In this document: positions 35,716 through 43,196 of the stretch, piece by piece
How positions within the stretch are numbered: the stretch's first letter is position 1
Layout of the letters: each line of letters starts with the position of its first letter
Assembly (NCBI GenBank): GCA_002352125.1
Contig: DEHU01000199.1
Location: 4,031 to 50,475 of the forward strand
Length of the DNA: 46,445 bases
Direction: 5' to 3'
Origin: Competibacteraceae bacterium UBA2792
GTDB taxonomy: Bacteria; Pseudomonadota; Gammaproteobacteria; Competibacterales; Competibacteraceae
The notes under the pieces: generated by a model
Seen by the model: only the letters and a program-made list of their open reading frames with translations
Told to the model about the DNA's origin: nothing
The model's database searches: none
Translations under genes and position numbers: made by a program

Positions 35716-36531
35716 TTACTTGTAGGACACGATAATCATGTCTTCGGAATCGTCGTCTAGCGGGGCACCCGTCCAGTCGCCGTAACCCACCACCTTTCCG
35801 AAGCCCACTTCATGGCACCAGCTTTCGAATTCCTGGAAGGAAAAGACCCGGACCGAATAAGGGGTCAGTCGTTCCTCCCCGCTCTCCCCGGTCAGAATCC
35901 ATTCGCCGTTGATGCGGCGGCTCTGGGAATCGTATCGCTCGTTGATGCGCAGGATGCCGCCGTTGGTCAAGGGGCGTTCCTCGCTGAACTTGTATTTCCC
36001 GCTCATCACCCGGCTCATGCTGACGTCGGTGTGCATCAAAAACCGTCCGCCCGGCTTCAACGCCCGGTAGAAATTCTCCAGCACCTTCATGTTGTCGTAG
36101 TGGGAGTCGAAGAAGCCGAAGGAGAAGAACATGTTGATGGCGGCATCGAACTCTTGCTGATAGCTCATCAGGCGCATGTCCTCGACCACCAGGCGGACCA
36201 GGTCGCCGCGTCCGGCCGTTAGCTCGGCGGCGGCGCCGAGATGCTCGCTGTTGATATCGGCCCCGGTCACCCGCAAGCCTTTCAAGCTCAAGCCATTGGT
36301 GTGCCGGCCATAACCGCAGGGACAGTCGAGAACGGAATCGCCCGGAGCCAGGTCGAGCAACCGCAAAATCCCGTCCACCTCGATGTGGGTGCGTTCGTCA
36401 AGCCGTCGCGGCGTGGTCAGATAGCCCACCTCGGAATCGTCTCCTTCCATGTAGCGACGGCCGAAGAAACCCCCTCCGTTGTCCCACCATTCTTTTCCGG
36501 CGATATCTTGATGTTGAAGTAAATGACTCAT
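35716..36531 (-). CDS. SAM-dependent class I methyltransferase
   Basis: 271 residues. The SAM-binding motif I is VLDCPCGYGRHTNGL, followed by an acidic end of strand 2 (GADIN), motif III region INMFFSFGFFDS and LKPGGRFLMHTDV (motif post-III). The C-terminal half is beta-rich. The start is fixed by AAGGAGG seven bases upstream of the ATG at 36531; the frame is open far upstream into the PKS gene, but that part is arginine-rich noise. It sits alone between two PKS genes, so it is a trans-acting tailoring enzyme, methylating carbon, oxygen or nitrogen of the chain or product. Neither PKS has an embedded methyltransferase domain. The acceptor cannot be told from the sequence. Confidence 0.88.
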   Translation of the reverse strand: MSHLLQHQDIAGKEWWDNGGGFFGRRYMEGDDSEVGYLTTPRRLDERTHIEVDGILRLLDLAPGDSVLDCPCGYGRHTNGLSLKGLRVTGADINSEHLGAAAELTAGRGDLVRLVVEDMRLMSYQQEFDAAINMFFSFGFFDSHYDNMKVLENFYRALKPGGRFLMHTDVSMSRVMSGKYKFSEERPLTNGGILRINERYDSQSRRINGEWILTGESGEERLTPYSVRVFSFQEFESWCHEVGFGKVVGYGDWTGAPLDDDSEDMIIVSYK

Positions 36532-36538
36532 GGCTGTG

Positions 36539-36545
36539 CCTCCTT
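36539..36545 (-). promoter_or_regulatory. Strong ribosome-binding site fixing the methyltransferase start
   Basis: AAGGAGG with a seven-base spacer to the ATG at 36529-36531. It is one of the strongest sites in the operon and lies in the roughly 100-base gap after the first PKS gene. Confidence 0.75.
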
Positions 36546-36632
36546 GGGTTGTTGCTGACTGATCGATGGGAATGGTTCTCGTCGCGATCCGCGCTTCGGT
36601 CGAACTGTGCGCGGGTTGCGACGAACAAGCCT

Positions 36633-39600
36633 TCAGGGTTCTTGCAACTGGGCGAAAAGCTGGGCTGCAAGCTCCGGATCGTCGAGAAGAGCTTTCGCCG
36701 CTTCCTCGGGTGTCGTCTGTTCGGTTTCCGCCAGAAGTTGCGAGGTCAAGTCCGGATCGCTCTGGAGGATCCGCATCAGCTCTTCGAACGTGATCGCTGC
36801 CGTCGCACGGGACTCTTGCGCGCGGATTTGATCGAGTAGTTTCAGCGCCAATTGTTCGATGGTGGAATCTCCCAGCAGGTCCACCACGGTCAGGGAAGCC
36901 CCCAGAGTCAACTCGATACGGTTGCGCAGTTCGGTGGCCAACATCGAGTCCACTCCGATATCGCTGAGTCGTATGCCCGGCTCGATGGCCGATTTGCGGA
37001 CGCGCAGAACCCGCACCACCAGGTTGCCGAGCTCGTCGATCACGACTGCCACCTGCTGCTCTTCGGCGGCGTTCGCGATGCGTTGGCGCGGATCGACTTC
37101 GCTGGTTTCCACCATTTCGCCGGACGCTTCGCGGGCCAGATGCGCGAACGCCACGGGTGGCTTCGGGTAATACTGCAGCACCGCAGGCCAGTCGGCTTCG
37201 GCGAGCGCGAGTTCGGCACGGTCTTGCACTAGAGCGATTTCGAGCGCGGCCAACCCTGCATCGGGATGAATGGGCGGCATACCGCGACGGCGGTAATGGT
37301 CGATCAGGTCGAGTTCCTCGACCATGCCGATGGCCCAAGGTCCCCAGTTAAGGGAAAGCCCCGGCAGACCCAACTGGCGGCGACGATGTGCCAGCGCATC
37401 GAGAAAGGCGTTGCCCGCCGCATAGTTCGCCTGGCCGGTGGAGGTCACCAGCGAGGCGACGGACGAGAACAGGACGAAATGCTCCAGTGGCTCGGCGCGA
37501 AGCAGGTGGTGGAGGTTCCAGCTTCCCTGGACCTTGGGCCGGTAAGCCTTCAGCAAATCTTGCTCCCGCATCTGGACCAGGATGCTGTCGGCGACCACGC
37601 CGGCGCAATGGAACAGCCCGCGCACCGGCGGATAATCGTGCGCGCGATACTCTGCCAGGAAGGCTTCGACCTGTGCCGCCTCGGCGCAGTCCACCGCCGG
37701 ACACAGCACGCGCACGCCGCGCTCCTCCAGGCGTCGTACCCATCGCACCCGCACGCATTCAGGACTTTCGGGGGCAATTTCGCCCCAGCGCTCGCGCGGC
37801 GGCACGGTCGAGCGACCGCTGAGAATCAGGAAAGTCGCGCCGTGTTCCACCAGCCAGTCCGTTACCCGTTCGCCCAAGGCACCAAACGCGCCGGTGACCC
37901 AGTAAGCGCCATCGGCGCGGAATTGGGGCGGCACGGCGGCGTAAAGGCGATTCGCCCGACTGACGCGCATGACCTTGCGCATCGAATCGCTACCCCGGAA
38001 CGCCACTTGATCTTCGTGAGCGCCAAACAGGATTTCGTCCGCCAAGGCGGCCATTTCTCCGTCGCCGCCACGAGGATCGAGATCGATCAAACCACCCCAT
38101 TGGCCGACGTGTTCCTGATGGCCGAACACTCGCCCGATTCCCCACGCCGGCGCCTGAGCCACGTTGACTGGCGCCTCGTAATCGGCGGGCTGAGCGCCTC
38201 GGGTAACGAACCAGATTTTTGCCGGCGCACTCCTTTCGAGCATGGCCTGACAGAGATACAGCGCCGAAAGGGCGATCTCGACCCCTTCGGCATCAAGGTT
38301 TTCCACGGTCAAGACGTCCGCTGCGGGGGCGTCGAGACTCCACAGGTGAACGATCCGGGTGGGCGCCTTGCCCGCTTGATCGAGAGTCTCGAACAGCGCC
38401 AGATAGTCCAGCTTGCGGCGCGCATCCAGGGTGACGGTGGCCTCTTGGGCATCCCACGCGAAATGATGGCCCACCCGGGCCAGGATCACTTCTTGTCCCC
38501 GCGCTTCGAGTCGAGCCTTCAGCAAGATCCCCTCCGGCGTACTCGGGGCGAAGATCAGGCAAGTTTCGCGGAGGACGTCCGCCACGTCCGGCCCGGCGAG
38601 CGCCTGCTCCTCCCAATCCACCTGATACAGCCACGACTCGATGTTTTTGGGGTTGATGCTGGGGGTGCTCCGTGCGACAGAACGAGCCCGGAAACCCTCG
38701 ATGCTGACGGTCAACCGGCCTTGGGCGTCGTAGATCGCGATATCTCCGACCGTCTCTTGGTCGGTTCTGGCAACGATCCGGGCATGAGCCCACATCAGCG
38801 GGCTGGCGGGCCCCAGGAACGTGACCCGACGGATGTCCACCGGCAGGCGCACCTCGCGTCCTTCGGCGGCCGGCTTCATCAGCTCGATGGCGATCAAGGC
38901 TTGGAAAGCGGCATCGAGCATGACGGGATGAAAAACCCATTCCGGATCGCTGACCGCCACGTCGGCCGGTGCCTCCAGGCGGGCCAAGGATTCGAAATCC
39001 CCTAAGGCAACTTCGCCGATACCCCAAAACCGGGGACCGTATTCGAACCCCATGCCCGCCAGTTCGGCATAGCAGGACGCTTTCGAAAAAACGGTCGCGC
39101 AGCGCTCGCGAAGTCGCTCGATGGGCACGCGCGGCAGTTGTCCCGGCGGTTGCAACTGCCGAAACCGACCTTCGGCGTGGACGATGGTGTTCTCCTCTTC
39201 CCGCCGCGAAAGACTCGCGATCGAAAAGCTGCCGTGGCGAGTATCTAGAGTGATCTGTACTCGCGGATCTTCGTCTTGCGGCAGGAAAAGCGCCTTGTGA
39301 AACGCGATGTGCTCCAGGGCGAAATGGGAGCCGGCGGTGGCGGTCTTGATGGCCGCCGCCGCCTGTTCCAAGTATCCGGCCGCAGGGAACAGCACGTTGT
39401 GTTGAATGACGTGATCGGGTAGAAACGCATTCCAGTAGCCGTTGATTTCCGTTTCCCAGGCCAAGGCCGCCGTGGCGAGCCGACGCCCGAGCAAAGGATG
39501 ATCGTCCTTGCCGACGCGGAATCGCCGATTTTCGTGGGGCTCGGCCCAGCAGCGTTCCCGCGCGAAGGGATACAGCGGCAGGTCGATGTGACGGCCGCGC

Positions 39601-42212
39601 GGATACAGGCGAGCGAAATCCGGTTCGATCCCCGAGCTGTAAAGACCCGCCAACGCGTAGCCGGCCGCGGTTGGCTCGTGCTTGCCCCGATACAGGGAAT
39701 GGAACAGATTGACCGGCCGGCCCAGGGCATCGGCACAATCTCGCATAGCGGCCGCCAGCACGGGATGCGGGCCGATTTCGAGGAACGCCGTGCAGCCATC
39801 CTCGACGGCCAAGTTGAAACAATCCTGAAAGTAGACCGGATTGCGGACGTTCAGCCACCAATAATGGGCATCGAGTTCCGGTCCCTTGGCCCTGGTCCCC
39901 GTGGCGGTCGCATACAGAGCCACGGCCGCTTCGCGGGGGCGAAGGGCGGACAATTTGTCTTGCCACTCGGCCCGGATTTCTTCCATGACCGGGCTGTGAA
40001 ACGGGATGTTCACCCGCAATGGCTTGCAGAAAACTCCTTCTTTGCCGAGGCGCTCGACGATTCGTGCGATCGCCTCGTTATCCCCGGCGAGAGTGATCGC
40101 GGTCGGCGCGTTGATGCCCGCCACGGAAACCCGTCCCTCGTACTCGGCCGCGAGCGACTCGGCCTCGGCGCGGCCGAGTCCCACCGCGACCAGGGTTCCC
40201 TTGCCGGCTGTTTGCTGCTGGAGGCGGCTGCGCTCGTAAATCACCCGGATCGCTTCGGCGAAGCTCAGCACCCCGGACTTCCAGAACGAGCCCACCTCGC
40301 CCGTGCTGTGACCGATGCAGGCATCCGGTTCGATGCCCCAGGAACTCAGCAACTCGGACAAGGCATACTGGATGGCGAAATTGGCGGGCTGGGCAATTTG
40401 CGTCTCGCCCATCCGGTGGTCCGCCTCGCCGCGCGACAACTCCTCGATCAGCGACCAATCCGCGTATCGCGCCAGCTCCTCGGCGCAGCGGTCGATGGCG
40501 GCCCGAAATACTGGTTGGGAGCGATATAGCTCTCGGCCCATGGCCCACCATTGCGGGCCGTTGCCAGTGTAGACGAAACACAGCTTGGGGGGGGCGTCGG
40601 CCGGAACGATTCGGCCTTTGATCAGGGTTTCCCGCAACTCGCCTTCCCCGAAAGCCTTCAATTGCCCGGAGAGGTCGGCAAAGTCGCTTGCCACCACGCC
40701 GAGCCGAAACTCGTGGTGACCGCGCTTGCGCGCTAGATTGAACGCGAAATCCCGAAAAGACGCCGCCGCTGCTTCGCGCTCGATCCAGTCGCGGATGCTC
40801 GCCGCCACGCGGCCGAGCCCTTCGTCGCTGCGGGCCGAAAGCGGAATCATGACGGGATCGGCGCTTTCGCCAGTGGTTACGACAGCCGTCGCGTCAGCCG
40901 CCTGCTCGGCGGAAGAATACGCTTCCAGCACGACGTGGGCGTTGGTGCCACCAAAACCGAACGAATTCACCCCCGCATAAGCCTTGCCGGGGTAATCCGG
41001 CCACGGTTCCAAGCGGGTGGGAACGCGCAGTTTCAAGGCATCGAAATCGATCTTGGGATTGGCTTCACGCAAATGCAGGTGCGGAGGAATTTGCCGGTGT
41101 TCGAGCGCGAGACTGGCCTTGATCAGGCCCGCGATTCCCGCCGCCGACTCCAGATGTCCCATGTTGGTTTTTACCGAACCCACGATACAAGGCTGCTCGG
41201 CGGGACGGTTGCGCGAAAAGAACGCCCCGAGCGCGTTGGCTTCGATGGGATCGCCCACCGGCGTTCCCGTGCCGTGCGCCTCCACGTAATGGACGGCGCC
41301 CGGATCGATGCCGGCTTGTCCGTAGACCTTTTCCAGCAGCCGGACCTGCTGTTCCCCGCTCGGCACGGTAATGCCGGGAGTGCGCCCGTCCTGGTTGACG
41401 CCGCTGGCGCGGATCACGGCATAAATCCGGTCGTTATCGCGCACGGCATCGGACAAGCGTTTGAGGATGACTAGGCCCGCACCTTCGCCACGGGCGTAGC
41501 CGTTGGCGGAGATATCGAATGTCTTGCAACGTCCGTCCGGCGATAGAAAGCCGCCTTTCGATTCCGCCAGGATATAGTGCGGCGTCGCAATCAGCATCAC
41601 CCCGCCGGCCAGCGCCAGCTCGCACTCCTCCGCGAGCAGGCTGCAACAGGCGTAATGGGTCGCCACCAGCGACGAGGAACAGGCCGTATCGATCGATAGG
41701 CTTGGTCCGCGGAAATCGAACGCATGGGAAAGACGATTGGAGCACATCGTCATCATGCTACCGGTCGCGGTATGCAGGCCAACGCCGTCCAGATGATTGC
41801 CGCTGAATTGCAATATCTTGTAATCCAGGGTAAACGCGCCGACGAATACGCCAACGTTTTTTCCCGCAAAGGTGGCGGGTATTAAGCCGCTATCCTCGAA
41901 CGCTTCCCAAGCTGTTTCGAGCAATAACCGCTGCTGGGGATCGAGATAATCCGCTTCGCGGGGGGAGATACCGAAAAACTCGTGATCGAAGAAATCGATG
42001 TCTTCGAGAAAACCGCCATGCATGACGTGCAAACGGCCTGGCTTGCGCGGATTTGGATCATAGAATCGGCGAGGGTTGCAGCGACTCTCCGGCAAATCCG
42101 AAGTCAAGTCGTTGCCTTCGCTAATTAGCTTCCAGTAATTGCGTGGGTCATGTGCCCCTCCCGGAAAGCGACAACCGATCCCCACAATAGCGACTGCTTC
42201 TTTATTGTACAT
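36633..42212 (-). CDS. Type I PKS, KS-AT-DH-KR-ACP
   Basis: 1859 residues, first gene of the operon. KS 5-430: cysteine 178 (DTACSSS), H313 (HGTGT), H353 (NMGH). AT about 540-840: GNGPQWWAMGREL opening, GHSTG serine 636, and IPFHSP at 736-741 instead of the malonyl HAFH or methylmalonyl YASH signature. DH about 905-1185: H934 in HVIQHNVLFP (the usual glycine of HxxxGxxxxP is histidine) and D1100 in HPVMLDAAFQ. KR about 1430-1640: TGAFGALG at 1440-1447, K1560, S1584, Y1597, N1601. ACP serine 1756 (GVDSM). No ER. All catalytic residues for making an alpha,beta-enoyl chain are present. There is no loading domain, so the chain must come from a carrier in trans. The acidic C-terminal tail after the ACP (about 1800-1859) may be a docking element. 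Confidence 0.93.
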   Translation of the reverse strand: MYNKEAVAIVGIGCRFPGGAHDPRNYWKLISEGNDLTSDLPESRCNPRRFYDPNPRKPGRLHVMHGGFLEDIDFFDHEFFGISPREADYLDPQQRLLLETAWEAFEDSGLIPATFAGKNVGVFVGAFTLDYKILQFSGNHLDGVGLHTATGSMMTMCSNRLSHAFDFRGPSLSIDTACSSSLVATHYACCSLLAEECELALAGGVMLIATPHYILAESKGGFLSPDGRCKTFDISANGYARGEGAGLVILKRLSDAVRDNDRIYAVIRASGVNQDGRTPGITVPSGEQQVRLLEKVYGQAGIDPGAVHYVEAHGTGTPVGDPIEANALGAFFSRNRPAEQPCIVGSVKTNMGHLESAAGIAGLIKASLALEHRQIPPHLHLREANPKIDFDALKLRVPTRLEPWPDYPGKAYAGVNSFGFGGTNAHVVLEAYSSAEQAADATAVVTTGESADPVMIPLSARSDEGLGRVAASIRDWIEREAAAASFRDFAFNLARKRGHHEFRLGVVASDFADLSGQLKAFGEGELRETLIKGRIVPADAPPKLCFVYTGNGPQWWAMGRELYRSQPVFRAAIDRCAEELARYADWSLIEELSRGEADHRMGETQIAQPANFAIQYALSELLSSWGIEPDACIGHSTGEVGSFWKSGVLSFAEAIRVIYERSRLQQQTAGKGTLVAVGLGRAEAESLAAEYEGRVSVAGINAPTAITLAGDNEAIARIVERLGKEGVFCKPLRVNIPFHSPVMEEIRAEWQDKLSALRPREAAVALYATATGTRAKGPELDAHYWWLNVRNPVYFQDCFNLAVEDGCTAFLEIGPHPVLAAAMRDCADALGRPVNLFHSLYRGKHEPTAAGYALAGLYSSGIEPDFARLYPRGRHIDLPLYPFARERCWAEPHENRRFRVGKDDHPLLGRRLATAALAWETEINGYWNAFLPDHVIQHNVLFPAAGYLEQAAAAIKTATAGSHFALEHIAFHKALFLPQDEDPRVQITLDTRHGSFSIASLSRREEENTIVHAEGRFRQLQPPGQLPRVPIERLRERCATVFSKASCYAELAGMGFEYGPRFWGIGEVALGDFESLARLEAPADVAVSDPEWVFHPVMLDAAFQALIAIELMKPAAEGREVRLPVDIRRVTFLGPASPLMWAHARIVARTDQETVGDIAIYDAQGRLTVSIEGFRARSVARSTPSINPKNIESWLYQVDWEEQALAGPDVADVLRETCLIFAPSTPEGILLKARLEARGQEVILARVGHHFAWDAQEATVTLDARRKLDYLALFETLDQAGKAPTRIVHLWSLDAPAADVLTVENLDAEGVEIALSALYLCQAMLERSAPAKIWFVTRGAQPADYEAPVNVAQAPAWGIGRVFGHQEHVGQWGGLIDLDPRGGDGEMAALADEILFGAHEDQVAFRGSDSMRKVMRVSRANRLYAAVPPQFRADGAYWVTGAFGALGERVTDWLVEHGATFLILSGRSTVPPRERWGEIAPESPECVRVRWVRRLEERGVRVLCPAVDCAEAAQVEAFLAEYRAHDYPPVRGLFHCAGVVADSILVQMREQDLLKAYRPKVQGSWNLHHLLRAEPLEHFVLFSSVASLVTSTGQANYAAGNAFLDALAHRRRQLGLPGLSLNWGPWAIGMVEELDLIDHYRRRGMPPIHPDAGLAALEIALVQDRAELALAEADWPAVLQYYPKPPVAFAHLAREASGEMVETSEVDPRQRIANAAEEQQVAVVIDELGNLVVRVLRVRKSAIEPGIRLSDIGVDSMLATELRNRIELTLGASLTVVDLLGDSTIEQLALKLLDQIRAQESRATAAITFEELMRILQSDPDLTSQLLAETEQTTPEEAAKALLDDPELAAQLFAQLQEP

Positions 42213-42270
42213 GACATTCTCGAATGAAATTGGCGTAAGCTTATGTCTTGAGGTTTTAAAAACACCATCT

Positions 42271-42324
42271 TTCAGTTCGGATTATATACGCGAGAATTCG
42301 CTTAAAAATAAGCGTAAAACTGAA
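42271..42324 (-). promoter_or_regulatory. Candidate promoter with nested inverted repeats upstream of the operon
   Basis: On the minus strand a perfect TATAAT (42281-42286) lies about 70 bases before the first PKS start. No good -35 box stands 16-18 bases upstream. Instead that position is occupied by a hairpin, CGCTTA (42299-42304) / TAAGCG (42309-42314), and the whole is flanked by TTCAGTT (42271-42277) / AACTGAA (42318-42324). A weak -35 with an overlapping dyad is what an activator- or repressor-controlled promoter would look like. It is by-eye evidence only. Confidence 0.35.
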
Positions 42325-42691
42325 TTGGCCATAAGCAACTCTGCCTAAGAAAAGCGTATTCCTCATGGCCGATACTCGATATATAACCGATAGATTGGTA
42401 GATACTTTTACTCTTTTTATGGCCACCTCATTGAGAAAGAAAAAAAGTAACCTACATCGCTGTAAGTCACTTAGCTTTTTATAGGCTATAAGTGGTTTGT
42501 TTATTTAATTTGATTCTTTTTTTACATTTTTTGTTTTTCCGCTATTAATCGTTCCAGCATTTCTGGACTCAATTGATGAAAACCCATTCCTTCCAAAACA
42601 TAAACCAGAGTTATCTTTTTAAATTATTAACTTATATTCCTAAATTGATCGGCCCCAACCACCGGAGTTGGAGACCCGCACAGACGAAGAA

Positions 42692-42720
42692 AGCCATTTT
42701 TTCTATACGGATAAATGGCT
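42692..42720. repeat. Inverted repeat AGCCATTT / AAATGGCT
   Basis: Eight-base perfect arms at 42692-42699 and 42713-42720 with a 13-base loop. No T-run follows on either strand, so it is not an obvious terminator. It could be a binding site or a relic of a mobile-element end. Confidence 0.45.
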
Positions 42721-43023
42721 GTTAATGGAAAATTCCCGTTGTTGTTAAAAGCAGGCTGGCGGAAAAAACGATGCAGGCGTTACAGATTGAAACAACGCGT
42801 TTCAGGATTATTTACAATAGAAATACAATCGATCAAATATGCATGATCGGTGGTGATCGGCTATGGGAAAAGCGAGGAGTTGTAGCGGCCTATCTGATTT
42901 TCGGCGGCACCCGCCAGAATGACCGCTACCATAGATTGCTTTCGGTCGGTCGATCGAACCCTGGGGTGTTTTCGGTGATACTCGGCCAAGGAGCAGTTGC
43001 TATAGAGGCCTCGTAAATAGCGT

Positions 43024-43046
43024 TCGATCCTGCCCAGCAGGATCGA
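43024..43046. repeat. Perfect 10-bp hairpin in the intergenic region
   Basis: TCGATCCTGC (43024-43033), loop CCA, GCAGGATCGA (43037-43046). The stem is GC-rich and perfect. It has no T-tract; it could be a transcript-stabilising or terminator-like element, or a protein-binding palindrome. Confidence 0.5.
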
Positions 43047-43145
43047 TTTCGTGCCATGTGACCTTACGATTTTTGTAATAAATCAACGATACTGAGAAGC
43101 TATTGAGCCTCCCAGCAATCGACAGGATCTTCAAGTGCTTCTACG

Positions 43146-43192
43146 GGGGCTTAGTTAATGACCAAGCCCCAGCATCCTCGATATGCGAGGAT
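43146..43192 (-). terminator. Two tandem hairpins after the nuclease gene, possible terminator
   Basis: Just past the nuclease stop lies ATCCTCG/CGAGGAT (43174-43180 and 43186-43192, 5-base loop), then GGGGCTT/AAGCCCC (43146-43152 and 43164-43170, 11-base loop). Neither is followed by a clear run of T on the minus strand, so if this ends the transcript it is not a textbook intrinsic terminator. It would insulate the biosynthetic operon from the nuclease gene. Confidence 0.4.
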
Positions 43193-43196
43193 AGTT

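Larger units (their letters stand above)
42213..43196. other. AT-rich intergenic leader of about 1 kb, no gene seen
   Basis: This is the largest gap inside the minus-strand run and is strikingly AT-rich between about 42230 and 42660. It holds the candidate promoter, a TTATAG-G-CTATAA palindrome (42479-42491), an inverted repeat AGCCATTT/AAATGGCT (42692-42720), a 10-bp hairpin (43024-43046) and two hairpins just after the nuclease gene. Short frames on both strands (for example plus-strand 42771-43016) have no family signature. A small RNA or a decayed mobile element could be present but cannot be supported. Confidence 0.55.

Noticed and set aside
36532..37338. N-terminal extension of the methyltransferase into the first PKS gene
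   Set aside because: The extension is arginine-rich noise overlapping PKS coding sequence. A strong ribosome-binding site at 36539-36545 sets the real start.
42771..43016. Plus-strand frame of 81 codons in the leader region
   Set aside because: There is no ribosome-binding site or family match, and the composition is not clearly coding. It was left as intergenic.
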